64,000 nucleotides of DNA from Acidipila rosea (GCF_004339725.1 NZ_SMGK01000005.1:62001-126000); one strand, 5' to 3'; positions 36,281 to 45,577 are shown, counted from the stretch's first letter. Notes: a model not told the origin generated them from the sequence alone. Translations and numbers: made by a program.

Positions 36281-37876
36281 TCAGAGAGGAATGTTGCCGT
36301 GCTTCTTCGGCGGATTGCGGTCGCGCTTGCCGTCGAGCATTTCAAGCGCGGCGATGAGTCTGCGGCGCGTCTCCCGGGGGCGGATGACGGCATCGACGTA
36401 GCCGCGTTCGGCGGCGATGTAGGGGTTGGCGAACTGCTCGCGGAACTCGTGGACCTTTTCCTCACGGGCGGCGGCGAGCAGTGCGGCCTTCTGCTCCTCA
36501 GTGAGGGGCCCGGCGGCTTCGGCTTCTTTCACGGCGCGTTCGAGTTCGCGGCCATAGACGATATTGACCGCGCCCTCGGGCCCCATGACGGCAATCTCCG
36601 CGGTGGGCCAGGCGAGGTTCAGGTCCGTACGGATGTGCTTGGAGCTCATGACGCAGTAGGCGCCGCCGTAGGCCTTGCGGGTGATGACGGTGAGCTTGGG
36701 CACGGTGGCCTCGGCGAAGGCGTAGAGCAGCTTGGCTCCGTGGCGGATGATGCCGCCGTACTCCTGCTGGGTGCCGGGGAGAAAGCCGGGAACATCTTCA
36801 AGGGTGAGCAGGGGCACGTTGAAGGCGTCGCAGAAGCGAACGAAGCGCGCTGCCTTGACGCTGGCGTCGATATCGAGCACCCCGGCGAGGAAGGCCGGCT
36901 GGTTGGCGACGATGCCGACGGGGCGGCCGTTGAGCCGGGCGAAGCCGATGACGATGTTGCGCGCGAAGTGCTCCTGCACCTCAAAAAAATAGCCATCATC
37001 GACGAGCCGTTCAATGACGAGCTTGATGTCGTAAGGCTGGTTCGACTCGGCGGGGACGAGGGTATCGAGCTCCGCGTCGGCGCGGTCGATGGGATCGGAG
37101 CAGGCGCGGCGGGGCGGGTCTTCAAGGTTGTTGGAGGGCAGGAAGCTGAGCAGCTCCCGGACCATGGCGAGGCACTCGGCATCGTCGTGCGCCATGAAGT
37201 GCGCGACGCCGGAGGTCTCATTGTGGGTGGCTGCGCCGCCCAGCTTTTCCTTGGTGACCTCCTCATGGGTGACGGTCCTGATGACGTCAGGGCCGGTGAC
37301 GAACATGTAGGAGGTCTTGTCGACCATGAGGGTGAAGTCGGTGATGGCGGGCGAGTAGACGGCTCCGCCTGCGCAGGGGCCGAGGATTGCCGAGATCTGG
37401 GGGACGACGCCGCTGGCGAGGGTGTTGCGGAGGAAGATGTCGGCGTAGCCGGCGAGCGAGACGACGCCCTCCTGAATGCGCGCGCCGCCGGAGTCGTTGA
37501 GCCCGATGACGGGCGCGCCGACGCGCATGGCCATGTCCATGAGCTTGACGATCTTGGCCGCGTTCGACTCGGAGAGCGAACCGCCGAAGACGGTGAAGTC
37601 CTGCGCGAAGACGAAGACGGTACGCCCGTCGATACGTCCGTAGCCGGTGACGAAGCCGTCGCCGGGGATGCGCTTTTCCTCCATGCCGAAGTCGGTGCAG
37701 CGATGGGTGACGAGGCGGTCGGTTTCTTCAAAGGAGCCTTCGTCGAGCAGCAGGGCAACGCGTTCACGGGCGGAGAGCTTGCCCTCGCGGTGCTGGCGCT
37801 CGCGGCGCTCGGGGCCGCCGCCCTCCTCGGCAAGAGCATTGCGGCTTTCCAGTTCACTCAATCTGTCTGGTTTCAT
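36281..37876 (-). CDS. pccB: Acyl-CoA carboxylase beta subunit (propionyl-CoA carboxylase type)
   Basis: A 531-residue carboxyltransferase subunit that moves CO2 from biotin to an acyl-CoA (propionyl-CoA most likely). Two crotonase-like halves are clear: [32 protein letters not shown] and [16 protein letters not shown] in the first; [35 protein letters not shown] and [15 protein letters not shown] in the second. The C-terminus KKHGNIPL is the standard PccB end. No biotin-carrying alpha subunit or methylmalonyl-CoA gene is next to it, so the partner is elsewhere. Divergent from the TPR protein. Confidence 0.95.
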   Translation of the reverse strand: MKPDRLSELESRNALAEEGGGPERRERQHREGKLSARERVALLLDEGSFEETDRLVTHRCTDFGMEEKRIPGDGFVTGYGRIDGRTVFVFAQDFTVFGGSLSESNAAKIVKLMDMAMRVGAPVIGLNDSGGARIQEGVVSLAGYADIFLRNTLASGVVPQISAILGPCAGGAVYSPAITDFTLMVDKTSYMFVTGPDVIRTVTHEEVTKEKLGGAATHNETSGVAHFMAHDDAECLAMVRELLSFLPSNNLEDPPRRACSDPIDRADAELDTLVPAESNQPYDIKLVIERLVDDGYFFEVQEHFARNIVIGFARLNGRPVGIVANQPAFLAGVLDIDASVKAARFVRFCDAFNVPLLTLEDVPGFLPGTQQEYGGIIRHGAKLLYAFAEATVPKLTVITRKAYGGAYCVMSSKHIRTDLNLAWPTAEIAVMGPEGAVNIVYGRELERAVKEAEAAGPLTEEQKAALLAAAREEKVHEFREQFANPYIAAERGYVDAVIRPRETRRRLIAALEMLDGKRDRNPPKKHGNIPL

Positions 37877-37970
37877 CGAGTCGGATTATAGAGGACGGGG
37901 GCAGGGGAAGGCCCGGCTGGGGTAGACTTGACTGAACCCGTCCGCGGTAACCCGGGTTGAATTGCCTATT

Positions 37971-39755
37971 ATGCCGGTCTTGTCCCGTTCCGTCCTCATG
38001 TCCGCAGCCACGCTGTTGTGCGCTGCCCTGGCTGTTCCAGCCTTTTCGCAGACGCCGCAGATCACTGCGCCTCCCCTCAGGAATCGACCGCAGCAGCAGC
38101 AACTGCCCCCGGCCGAGCCGCGCCCGCAGAAGCCACCGGCCGTGATGGACCCGGCGGGCCCGACGGTCGGCCTGGAGCCCAGCGAATCGCTCTTTGACAT
38201 GGCGGTGGCGCTCAACGCCTGCGGATATGACAACGGTCTGGACGAGTCCGACCCGGTGCGCAAGCGCGTTCGCGACGAGGTGAACCAGGCGGCGGAGCAG
38301 TCTGCCGATGCACGCAATGCGCGTGACCAGATGTGCCTCTTCATCGCGCAGCATCACCTGTCGAGCGACAGCCGCGACCTGGCGCAGTATGTTTCACTGG
38401 CGCTCTATCTGACGCCGCCGCCGGTGCTGGAGCCGAGCGTGGAAGACGAAGACCTGCCGCCGGACGCGAGCGCGGTGGAAGGGATCCTGCCCAGTCTGCG
38501 CGCGTTTGCCAAGGCGATCGATCTGCATGTGATCTGGGTGACGAACCGCCCGTCCTATGAAGCGGCCATCAACAAGCTGCACGATCCGCTGACGAACATG
38601 ATCGTCGAGACCAACACTTACCTGAAGATGCCGGCCAGCACTTACGGCGGCAAGCGGTTCCTGGTGGTGATTGAACCGATGCTCTCGCCTGCGGACGTGA
38701 ATGCGCGCGTCTACGGCACGGATTACGTGGTCGTCGTCTCGCCGGTGAACGGCACGATCCGCATGCAGGATGTGCGCCACACCTATCTGCACTATGAGAT
38801 CGAGCCGCTGCTGTATTCGAAGTCAAGCTCGATGGACAGGATGTTGCCGATTCTGAAGACGGTGCGCGAGGCTCCGCTGGACTTCAATTTCCGCAGCGAT
38901 ATCGTTGCCCTGACGATCGAGTGCATGATTCGCGCGATCGAAGCCCGCACCATGGACACCGGCATCGCGGTTTACAAGATTCCGGATAATATCGACCGCG
39001 CGGACCTGCCGAAGTATGAGCATCTCCGTTCGGTGTCGCTGCAGCAGATCGCGGCGGCACGCGAAAAGGCAGTGCAGGAGGCGATGGCCGAGGGCTTCGT
39101 GCTGACGCAGTATTTCTATGACCAGATGATCGCGTTTGAGAAGACGCCAACGGGATTGAAGGACAGCATCGGCGAGATGGTCTACGGCATGGATGTCGAC
39201 CGGCAGGTGCATCGGGCCCGCGACGTCACCTTTAACCAGGAGCCGCAGAGCACGGGCGACGTGGTGAGCCGCGCTCCTCTGACCCTGCACGGGCTGGACC
39301 TGGCGGAGATGAAGCTGATGAAGGGCGATGCCGATGGCGCGGGTAAGATCGCCGAACAGTCGCTCAAGGACCGGACGCCGGACCCGGGCCGGGCAAACTT
39401 CATCCTCGCGCGCGTCTCGCTGATGAAGGGCGATATGGAGACGGCGCAGAACGATTTCACGCAGGCGGTGAAGCTTTCCAAAGACCCGCGCACGATGGCG
39501 TGGTCGCATATCTATCTGGGTCGCATCTACGATGTGCAGGATGAGCGCGACCAGGCGCTGGCGGAGTACCACGATGCGCTGAATGTGCGCGACGGGCAGC
39601 AGGACACGCGGCTGGCCGCCGAGCGCGGGTTGAAGAAGCCGTTTGAGCTGCCCCACCATGACGGCGCTGCCGATGGCCCGGCTGGTTCCGCGCCTGCCGG
39701 TTCCGGCTCGGCTGCCGCTGCTCCTGCTTCTGCAACCGTTCCGGCACCGCAGTAG
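37971..39755 (+). CDS. Exported TPR-containing protein, function unknown
   Basis: A 594-residue exported protein. Signal peptide about residues 1-27 (ending AVPAFSQ), then a Pro/Gln-rich linker. The middle (about 60-390) is a conserved-looking domain with LFDMAVALNACGYDNGL, QYVSLALYLTPPP and YVVVVSPVNG but no family I can name. From about 430 TPR-like helices appear (AEMKLMKGDADGAGKIAEQSL, ILARVSLMKGDMETAQNDFTQAV, YLGRIYDVQDERDQALAEYHDAL region), and the end is a Pro/Ala/Ser tail. An ATG at 37971 is preferred over the TTG at 37962. It probably acts in the periplasm as a scaffold or peptidase-like protein; there is no HExxH motif. Confidence 0.65.
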   Translation: MPVLSRSVLMSAATLLCAALAVPAFSQTPQITAPPLRNRPQQQQLPPAEPRPQKPPAVMDPAGPTVGLEPSESLFDMAVALNACGYDNGLDESDPVRKRVRDEVNQAAEQSADARNARDQMCLFIAQHHLSSDSRDLAQYVSLALYLTPPPVLEPSVEDEDLPPDASAVEGILPSLRAFAKAIDLHVIWVTNRPSYEAAINKLHDPLTNMIVETNTYLKMPASTYGGKRFLVVIEPMLSPADVNARVYGTDYVVVVSPVNGTIRMQDVRHTYLHYEIEPLLYSKSSSMDRMLPILKTVREAPLDFNFRSDIVALTIECMIRAIEARTMDTGIAVYKIPDNIDRADLPKYEHLRSVSLQQIAAAREKAVQEAMAEGFVLTQYFYDQMIAFEKTPTGLKDSIGEMVYGMDVDRQVHRARDVTFNQEPQSTGDVVSRAPLTLHGLDLAEMKLMKGDADGAGKIAEQSLKDRTPDPGRANFILARVSLMKGDMETAQNDFTQAVKLSKDPRTMAWSHIYLGRIYDVQDERDQALAEYHDALNVRDGQQDTRLAAERGLKKPFELPHHDGAADGPAGSAPAGSGSAAAAPASATVPAPQ

Positions 39756-39777
39756 GCGCGCGACAAAAGCGGCCCGT

Positions 39778-40680
39778 TCACTGGAGGGTGAGGCGCTTCA
39801 GTTCGTTGCGCAGCAGCATGCTGGCCTCATCCTGCTTGAGGGGGTGAACGGCAAGCAGGCTATGCGCGTGGATCTCCTCTGCGGTGAGTGGCACGGGCGC
39901 TCGATGCTGGATCCAGACCTGGGACCGGCCATCTTCTTCATGGATGTCAATGAGCCTGTGGCCGACGGCGTAAGCGCCGAGCGAGACCAGAGGATCGTCC
40001 GGCTTGACGGAGCGGCTTCCATCCTTAGGAATCGAGCTCCAGAAGCCCAGCCGGGCGAGGGCATAGAGCGTCTCCCCGTGAACGATGTAAAAGGCGGCGA
40101 GGACGTGATGCCCCGGCTTGTAGCCGCTGCGGAAGGCGCGCGGCAGAAATCGCAGGTAGAAAGGCAGCCCCGCCCTCAGCCGGCCGGAGCCGCGATCGCG
40201 GTCGACGGGCAGCAGGTCGCGGAGCATGGCGCGCGCATGGACGCGATGGGAGCGCGGTCTCCGGTCGGGCGTCCGCGTATAAGAGCCGAGGATGCCGGGG
40301 CCGGCTACGGCGAATCGCTTACGGGCAAATTCAACGAGTCCTTCACGGACGATGCAGACGTCGGGATCGAGCTGGATGACCATCTCCAGCTTTTCAGGCG
40401 CGTTGGCGATGTGCTGGAAGAGGCGGAAAGTGGAGACGGCGATGCCGTCCAGCCCCATCGCGTGAGGATTGCGGGTCAGGTCAATGCGGTGTGGAGCGCT
40501 CGCGGCCAGAGATTGAAGCTGTTCGAAGGTACCGTCGGTGGTGGCGTCGTCGCGGATCCATATTTTGGATTGAGGGTAGAAATTCAGGATGGAGCGAATT
40601 GTGTCAGTGGCGATTCCACCTTCGCGTGGACCTACTACCATGGCAAAGCCGACCATCATTGAGGACGCTCCAGGGGTCAT
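39778..40680 (-). CDS. Glycosyltransferase-like protein (GT-A fold)
   Basis: A 300-residue cytoplasmic protein with a GT-A type N-terminus: GFAMVVGPREGG, then SKIWIRDDATTDGTFEQL, and the DxD-like IQLDPDVCI (around residue 103) that usually binds metal and nucleotide sugar. The C-terminal half is basic and less typical. Similar to family-2 glycosyltransferases acting on polysaccharides; donor and acceptor unknown. Several ATG codons near the N-terminus make the start uncertain (first, eighth or ninth codon). Converges on the TPR gene with a 22-base gap. Confidence 0.6.
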   Translation of the reverse strand: MTPGASSMMVGFAMVVGPREGGIATDTIRSILNFYPQSKIWIRDDATTDGTFEQLQSLAASAPHRIDLTRNPHAMGLDGIAVSTFRLFQHIANAPEKLEMVIQLDPDVCIVREGLVEFARKRFAVAGPGILGSYTRTPDRRPRSHRVHARAMLRDLLPVDRDRGSGRLRAGLPFYLRFLPRAFRSGYKPGHHVLAAFYIVHGETLYALARLGFWSSIPKDGSRSVKPDDPLVSLGAYAVGHRLIDIHEEDGRSQVWIQHRAPVPLTAEEIHAHSLLAVHPLKQDEASMLLRNELKRLTLQ

Positions 40681-40894
40681 AACAGCATCTGCACTTCAGC
40701 CGGGCGATTTTACATAAAAGCTACTGTACAAATGTGAAAATAATGAGTAACTTCTACTACCTCATAGGTAACTCTTACCAATGTGGGATGGAGCCGAGGT
40801 GGAGGCTCAAGGCGGAAGAGACTCATCCCCAGCGGGTTAGAGCCCGGCGACAGGGCCTTGGAGGCGCCTCAGCGGTTACAATCGCGATTGGCTT

Positions 40895-41914
40895 ATGGCT
40901 ACGCGTGTCCGTTCCTACTCGAAGATCAACCTCGGTCTGGCCATTGGCCCTGCGCGGGCGGATGGATTCCATGCGCTGACGACGCTCTACCAGACATTGG
41001 CGGCGCACGACCTGGTTACGGTGGCGGCCGAGCTGCTTGCGCCGGGCGCGGAGAGCCGGCTGTTGCTCACCACTAACGACCGGCGGGTGCCGACGGACGG
41101 GCGCAATACGGCGTGGAAGATGGTGGAGCGGGCGCTGGGAGAGCTGGGAGTGCGGGCCGAGGTCAGCATTCATATTGAAAAGAGACTGCCCGTGCAGGGC
41201 GGCCTGGGCGCGGGGTCAGCCAATGCGGCGGCGGCGCTGATCGGGTTGGAGCGCGAACTGGGCGTGCGCCTGGAGGGCGGGGCGCGACTGCGGATTGCCG
41301 CCGAGGTGGGCTCGGACGTGCCGCTGTTTCTGCTGGGCGGGGCGGTTCTTGGGCTGGGGCGCGGCGAAGAGGTTTATCCCATGCCGGAGCTGCCTGCCTG
41401 CAGCTGCGTGGTGGCGCTGCCGTCGGTCGGGGTTTCGACGCCTGCGGCCTTCAGGGAGTGGGATACGCAACAGATGCAATTGACCGCCGAAGCTGCGTCG
41501 GATAGACTCAAAAGGTTGAGTCAGGCCATCGCAGCAGGTTTGTGCGAGCCACACTCTTCCGGTGTCTTCTCAGCTTCAGGAGAAGGCCTGGCCGGAAACC
41601 CGCTTTCCGCGCTTGTCCGAACCGGGACCAATGCTGAGCTGAGAAACGACTTTGAAGAGGTCGTCTTCCGCCAGCATCCTGCCCTTTTTCAGATCAAGCG
41701 CACATTAGAGGGTTCTGGCTGCGAGTATGCAGCCCTGTCCGGTTCAGGCTCGGCCTTGTTCGGGCTTTATCGCACGGACGATGCTGCCAGTGAAGCAGTT
41801 CGCCGGCTGGAGCAGCTTGGGGTAGCTTCGCTGCGGACGGTGACCCTGCCGCGGTCGGAGTACTGGAGCGGCATGGTGGAGCAGGTGGGTAGTTGCTATT
41901 CTTCGCGCCAGTAG
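40895..41914 (+). CDS. ispE: 4-diphosphocytidyl-2-C-methyl-D-erythritol kinase
   Basis: A 339-residue GHMP kinase that phosphorylates CDP-methylerythritol in the MEP pathway to isoprenoids. Evidence: the substrate-binding N-terminus SYSKINLGLAIGPARADGFH, the ATP loop PVQGGLGAGSANAAAAL (about residue 99), and the third GHMP motif ALSGSGSALFGLY near the C-terminus. Length is slightly longer than E. coli IspE (283) because of an insertion around residues 190-240. It is followed by tRNA-Gln and prs, the order seen in several phyla. Confidence 0.95.
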   Translation: MATRVRSYSKINLGLAIGPARADGFHALTTLYQTLAAHDLVTVAAELLAPGAESRLLLTTNDRRVPTDGRNTAWKMVERALGELGVRAEVSIHIEKRLPVQGGLGAGSANAAAALIGLERELGVRLEGGARLRIAAEVGSDVPLFLLGGAVLGLGRGEEVYPMPELPACSCVVALPSVGVSTPAAFREWDTQQMQLTAEAASDRLKRLSQAIAAGLCEPHSSGVFSASGEGLAGNPLSALVRTGTNAELRNDFEEVVFRQHPALFQIKRTLEGSGCEYAALSGSGSALFGLYRTDDAASEAVRRLEQLGVASLRTVTLPRSEYWSGMVEQVGSCYSSRQ

Positions 41915-41943
41915 CGGGCGCAAGGGTACACGGATTTGATAGT

Positions 41944-41980
41944 TGGGCGATCGACTAACGGCAGGCCAAGTGCCTTTCTG
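41944..41980 (+). pseudogene. Truncated copy of tRNA-Gln (5' half)
   Basis: The first 34 bases match the intact tRNA-Gln at 42049 except for two substitutions (C for T at relative positions 19 and 23). The second change breaks an A-T pair of the D stem. After the 5' side of the anticodon stem the match ends at the anticodon loop and a strong hairpin follows, so no cloverleaf can form. Confidence 0.8.
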
Positions 41981-42013
41981 TCCGGCTCCGGCCAGAAGCA
42001 GGCCGGAGCCGGA
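41981..42013. other. Perfect 13-bp hairpin after the tRNA fragment
   Basis: Arms 41981-41993 and 42001-42013 pair perfectly around a 7-base loop. It directly abuts the truncated tRNA-Gln copy. No T-run follows. It may terminate ispE transcription, protect an RNA end or be part of an inserted sequence. Confidence 0.6.
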
Positions 42014-42048
42014 GGGTCGAGAGCAGTACAGGGATTGAATTGGTTTAC

Positions 42049-42122
42049 TGGGCGATCGACTAACGGTAGGTCAAGTGCCTTTGGAGCACTTTGTCTAGGT
42101 TCGAATCCTAGTCGCCCAGCCA
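42049..42122 (+). tRNA. tRNA-Gln (anticodon TTG)
   Basis: Full cloverleaf: 7-bp acceptor stem TGGGCGA/TCGCCCA, D stem GACT/GGTC, anticodon stem AGTGC/GCACT with loop CTTTGGA (anticodon TTG), T arm CTAGG-TTCGAAT-CCTAG, discriminator G73 and an encoded CCA (42120-42122). It lies between ispE and prs. Confidence 0.97.
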
Positions 42123-42237
42123 GAAGTTTCAGCAGCAGAAGGACCGCTCGCAACCGCAGCGGAGACAATTCAGCCGCTGGCGACCTGCAGTACGCCAGCA
42201 AGGGACAACCAACGCAAACCAGCTTGGGGGGTTCTTT

Positions 42238-43281
42238 GTGAAACAGGAAACGATGGATGGATTAGTGGCCGACCCGTTGAAGGATGCGGACGGGCGAAGC
42301 AAGATGGCGGCGGAGCGGAAAAAGGCCGGCCGGTTGAGTGAAGACAAGCGCTTCAAGGTCTTCTCGGGCTCGGCAAACCGGGCGCTGGCGCAGGAAATTG
42401 CGCGGCACATCGGGGTTCCGCTGGGCGAGACCAAGATGCAGCGGTTCGCCGATGGCGAGGTTTATTTTCAGCTTCTCGAGAACGTGCGTGGAGCGGATGT
42501 GTTTGTGGTGCAGCCGACCTGCTATCCGGTCGACCAGCACCTGGTGGAACTGCTGATCATGATCGACGCGCTCAAGCGCGCATCGGCCGGCAGGATCACT
42601 GTGGTGGTTCCGTATTACGGCTACGCGAGGCAGGACCGGAAGGACCGGCCGCGGGTGGCGATTTCGTCGAAGCTGGTCGCGGATCTGCTGACGACGGCAG
42701 GAGCGAACCGCGCGCTGTTCATGGATTTGCACGCGGCGCAGATTCAGGGGTTTTTCAACATCCCGGTGGACCATATGTTCGCGAGTCCGGTGATGGTGAG
42801 CTACTTCCGGGAGTTGAACCTGCCGAACCTGACAGTGGTTTCGCCGGATGCGGGAGGCGTGGAACGGGCGCGCTTCTTTGCGACGAAGATGGGTGCTCCG
42901 CTGGCGATTGTGGACAAGCGCCGGACGGACATCAACGTGACGGAAGTGATGCACGTGATCGGCGATGTGAAGGGGCGTACCTGCCTGATCATCGACGATA
43001 TTGTGGACACGGCCGGGACGCTGGTGAAGACAGTGGACGCTCTGCTGGCGCAGGGTGCGTTGAAGGTGTATGCGAGCGCTTCGCATGCCGTGCTTTCGGG
43101 CCCGGCGATTGAGCGCATCGCGAACTCAAGGCTTGAAGAGTTGGTCGTGACCGACTCGATTCCGCTGCGGGAAGAGGCGCAGCGGATTGGCAAGATCAAG
43201 GTGCGTTCCATTGCCGGGCTGTTGGGCGCGGCGATGGAAAGCATTCACATGGAGACCAGCGTAAGTACGCTGTTCAGCTAA
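42238..43281 (+). CDS. prs: Ribose-phosphate pyrophosphokinase
   Basis: A 347-residue enzyme making PRPP from ribose 5-phosphate and ATP, feeding nucleotide, histidine, tryptophan and NAD synthesis. Diagnostic: KVFSGSANRALAQEIARHIG, PYYGYARQDRKDRPRVAISSK in part, DLHAAQIQGFF, VSPDAGGVERARFF and the PRPP loop CLIIDDIVDTAGTL. A GTG at 42238 preceded by a G-rich box is the first in-frame start after the tRNA; this gives about 35 extra N-terminal residues compared with the usual 315, and the ATG at 42253 or 42304 could be used instead. Confidence 0.96.
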   Translation: MKQETMDGLVADPLKDADGRSKMAAERKKAGRLSEDKRFKVFSGSANRALAQEIARHIGVPLGETKMQRFADGEVYFQLLENVRGADVFVVQPTCYPVDQHLVELLIMIDALKRASAGRITVVVPYYGYARQDRKDRPRVAISSKLVADLLTTAGANRALFMDLHAAQIQGFFNIPVDHMFASPVMVSYFRELNLPNLTVVSPDAGGVERARFFATKMGAPLAIVDKRRTDINVTEVMHVIGDVKGRTCLIIDDIVDTAGTLVKTVDALLAQGALKVYASASHAVLSGPAIERIANSRLEELVVTDSIPLREEAQRIGKIKVRSIAGLLGAAMESIHMETSVSTLFS

Positions 43282-43330
43282 CAGGCAGTTGCAAAGGGAG
43301 CGGTTTTCAATCCGTGCCCGAAAGGAAAAA

Positions 43331-44008
43331 ATGATTACTCAGGAAGTCGTAAAAGCTACGCCCCGCGAGGGCCGGTTCAACAAGAATGCAGCCCGGCGCG
43401 TGCGCGTCCAGGGCAAGATCCCCGCGGTCATTTATGGGGCGAAGGAGCCTTCCGTCGCAGTGGCGGTCGATCCGAAGCAGATTCTGCGCATCCTGCACTC
43501 GGATGCCGGTCACAACTCCATCTTCGACCTGGAAATTGCGGGTTCGGATGCGAAGGCCAAGGCGATGATCGTCGACTGGCAGTATGAGCCGATCAAGGGC
43601 TCGCTGCTGCATATCGACCTGAAGCGCATTGCGCTCGACAAGGTGATGCGGGTGGCGGTACCGGTGCAGCTCAACGGGGTTGCGGTGGGCGTGAAGACAC
43701 AGGGCGGCATCCTTGACCAGGTGCTGCGCGAAGTTGAAATCGAGTGCCTGCCGGGCGATATTCCGAGCCACATCGATGTGGATATCACCAACCTGGCCTT
43801 TGGCGAAGTGCTGCGCGTCTCCGACCTGCCGCACGGCGGCAAGCTCAAGTTCCTGACCGACGAGCATGCGGCGGTAGCGCACGTGACCGCGGTGAAGGCA
43901 GAGGCTGCTCCGGCTGCCGATGCAGTAGCAGCGGCCGGCCCTGCGGAGCCGGAAGTGGCGAAGAGGGGCAAGCAGGAGTCTGCAGAAGCGGGCTCCGGCA
44001 AGAAGTAA
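43331..44008 (+). CDS. rplY: 50S ribosomal protein bL25 (CTC type)
   Basis: A 225-residue 5S rRNA-binding protein of the long (CTC/TL5) form with two domains: N-terminal L25 domain (VKATPREGRFNKNAARRVRVQGKIPAVIYG) and C-terminal beta domain (PVQLNGVAVGVKTQGGIL, VDITNLAFGEVLRVSDLP). An Ala/Glu/Lys tail follows residue 195. The ATG at 43331 with AAAGGA before it is the correct start. Situated prs-rplY-pth as in many bacteria. Confidence 0.96.
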   Translation: MITQEVVKATPREGRFNKNAARRVRVQGKIPAVIYGAKEPSVAVAVDPKQILRILHSDAGHNSIFDLEIAGSDAKAKAMIVDWQYEPIKGSLLHIDLKRIALDKVMRVAVPVQLNGVAVGVKTQGGILDQVLREVEIECLPGDIPSHIDVDITNLAFGEVLRVSDLPHGGKLKFLTDEHAAVAHVTAVKAEAAPAADAVAAAGPAEPEVAKRGKQESAEAGSGKK

Positions 44009-44014
44009 ACCGGC

Positions 44015-44617
44015 GTGTTCCTGGTCGTGGGCCTTGGCAACCCGGGCATCGAGTACCAGTTCACGCCGCACAATGCGGGGTTTCTGGCGATCGATCGCAT
44101 TGCGGACGACTATGGCGTGGCAGTGGTGAATCGCCGCTGCCGCGCCCAGACGGCGCGGGTGCAGATGGCAGGGCGCGATGTAGTGCTGGCCAAGCCCGAA
44201 ACCTGGATGAACCTGAGCGGCTTGTCCGTGCAGGCGCTGGTGACAGAGTTCGGCATCGATCCGAAGCGTGAGCTGGTGGTGATCTACGACGAGCTGGCGC
44301 TGGCTCTGGGGTCGATGAGGGTGAGAGAACGTGGCAGCTCGGGCGGCCACAATGGCGCCAAGTCGATCAACGGAGCGCTGGGCACGGAAGAGTGGGCGCG
44401 CATCCGGATCGGGGTTGGGCCGGAGGATAACGGGCCCGAGAGCATGCGGCGGCGCGGCAAGGATTACCTGCTGACGCCGATGCGGAAGGCAGAGCTTGCA
44501 GTGCTGGACGAGGTGCTAGACCGCACCGCGAAGGCAGTAGGGGTGATCGTCGCGCAGGGAGTCAGCGTGGCGATGAACGAGTTCAACCGTCGAGAGCAAA
44601 ACGGCCCGGCGGAGTAG
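44015..44617 (+). CDS. pth: Peptidyl-tRNA hydrolase
   Basis: A 200-residue esterase that frees tRNA from prematurely released peptidyl-tRNA. Catalytic and binding residues are visible: N in GLGNPG (residue 8), catalytic His in TPHNAGF (about 19), KPETWMNLSG, D in VIYDELALALG and GSSGGHNGAKSI. Starts with GTG six bases after the rplY stop, so translation is probably coupled. Confidence 0.96.
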   Translation: MFLVVGLGNPGIEYQFTPHNAGFLAIDRIADDYGVAVVNRRCRAQTARVQMAGRDVVLAKPETWMNLSGLSVQALVTEFGIDPKRELVVIYDELALALGSMRVRERGSSGGHNGAKSINGALGTEEWARIRIGVGPEDNGPESMRRRGKDYLLTPMRKAELAVLDEVLDRTAKAVGVIVAQGVSVAMNEFNRREQNGPAE

Positions 44618-44686
44618 GGAAAAGGCAGCAAACCGGCAGCAAACGGCCGCCGGCGGCAAACGAGAACTGTAGAGAAAAGAGACGCT

Positions 44687-45109
44687 ATGCAACGTTTTTA
44701 CGAAGTAATGTTTATCGTCCGGCCCGATGTGCTGGATGAGGATCTCGACAAGCTGATCGCCGGGTTCGAGGGAACGGTGACGAACGGCGGCGGAGCAATC
44801 CGCTCGACGGAGAAGCTGGGCCGCCGCAAGCTGGCCTACACGGTGCGCAAGTTCAACGACGGCAACTACGTGCTGCTGACGGTCGACGCCGACGGTCCGC
44901 TGGTGGCCGAACTGGAGCGCCGCCTGCGCGTCTCCGAGCCGGTGATCAAGTTCCTCACCGTGCGCATGGACGAGGAAGAGAAGCGCCTGAACAAGGTGAA
45001 GGCCATCCGGGCGACGCGTAAGAAGCTGAGCGCGCAGCCGGCAGCGGTGGTTGAAGCGACTCCGACTCCGGCTCCCGAGCCCGCGGAAGCGGCCCCGGCC
45101 AGCGCCTAA
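44687..45109 (+). CDS. rpsF: 30S ribosomal protein bS6
   Basis: A 140-residue ribosomal protein that binds with S18. Recognised by RFYEVMFIVRPDVLDEDLDKLI, EKLGRRKLAYTVRKFNDGNYVL and EPVIKFLTVRMDEEEK. The C-terminus is an Ala/Pro/Glu-rich tail, longer than in E. coli only by composition. First gene of rpsF-rpsR-rplI. The 69-base gap after pth contains a GC hairpin (near 44648-44660) that might be part of an S6:S18 leader; not established. Confidence 0.97.
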   Translation: MQRFYEVMFIVRPDVLDEDLDKLIAGFEGTVTNGGGAIRSTEKLGRRKLAYTVRKFNDGNYVLLTVDADGPLVAELERRLRVSEPVIKFLTVRMDEEEKRLNKVKAIRATRKKLSAQPAAVVEATPTPAPEPAEAAPASA

Positions 45110-45169
45110 GAGAATTGAAATTCATCGAACCTGCCGTGTTCTGCGCGGCAAAAAAGAAGGAAGAGACAA

Positions 45170-45511
45170 ATGGCTGACGAAACAACACCGCAACGCGCCG
45201 AAGGCGGCGCACCATCCTCCTCAGGCCCTGGTGGCCCGCGTTCAGGCGGCCCCCGGCCGAGCGGTCCCGGTGGACCCGGCGGCGGCGGACGCAAGTTTTT
45301 CCGCCGCAAGAAGGTCTGCAAGTTCTGCACCGAGAAGATCGACGCGATCCCTTACCGTGACGTGCGCCTGCTGCAGGGCTTCGTGGCCGAGCGTGGCAAG
45401 ATCGTGCCCCGCCGCCTGACCGGTGTCTGCACGACGCACCAGCGCCGTCTGACCCGCGCCATCAAGCAGGCCCGGAATATCGCCCTGCTGCCTTTTGCTG
45501 CGCGCTTCTAG
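45170..45511 (+). CDS. rpsR: 30S ribosomal protein bS18 with a Gly/Pro-rich N-terminal extension
   Basis: A 113-residue ribosomal protein. The S18 core starts near residue 41 with [13 protein letters not shown], continues with [17 protein letters not shown] [13 protein letters not shown] and ends [18 protein letters not shown]. The first 40 residues are a low-complexity Gly/Pro/Ser/Arg stretch absent from typical 75-residue S18. The start with GAAGGAAGAGAC upstream is convincing, so the extension appears real. Confidence 0.97.
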   Translation: MADETTPQRAEGGAPSSSGPGGPRSGGPRPSGPGGPGGGGRKFFRRKKVCKFCTEKIDAIPYRDVRLLQGFVAERGKIVPRRLTGVCTTHQRRLTRAIKQARNIALLPFAARF

Positions 45512-45577
45512 CGTGCGATCGGACGCAGCATCGCGCCCTGGCCGGGCTGCGCCGCATTTAAGAACTGGAGATTCGCA

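Noticed and set aside
36299..37891. 530-codon plus-strand open frame opposite pccB
   Set aside because: Composition is Gly/Asp/Glu/Val-rich without motifs; the minus strand encodes a complete acyl-CoA carboxylase beta subunit.
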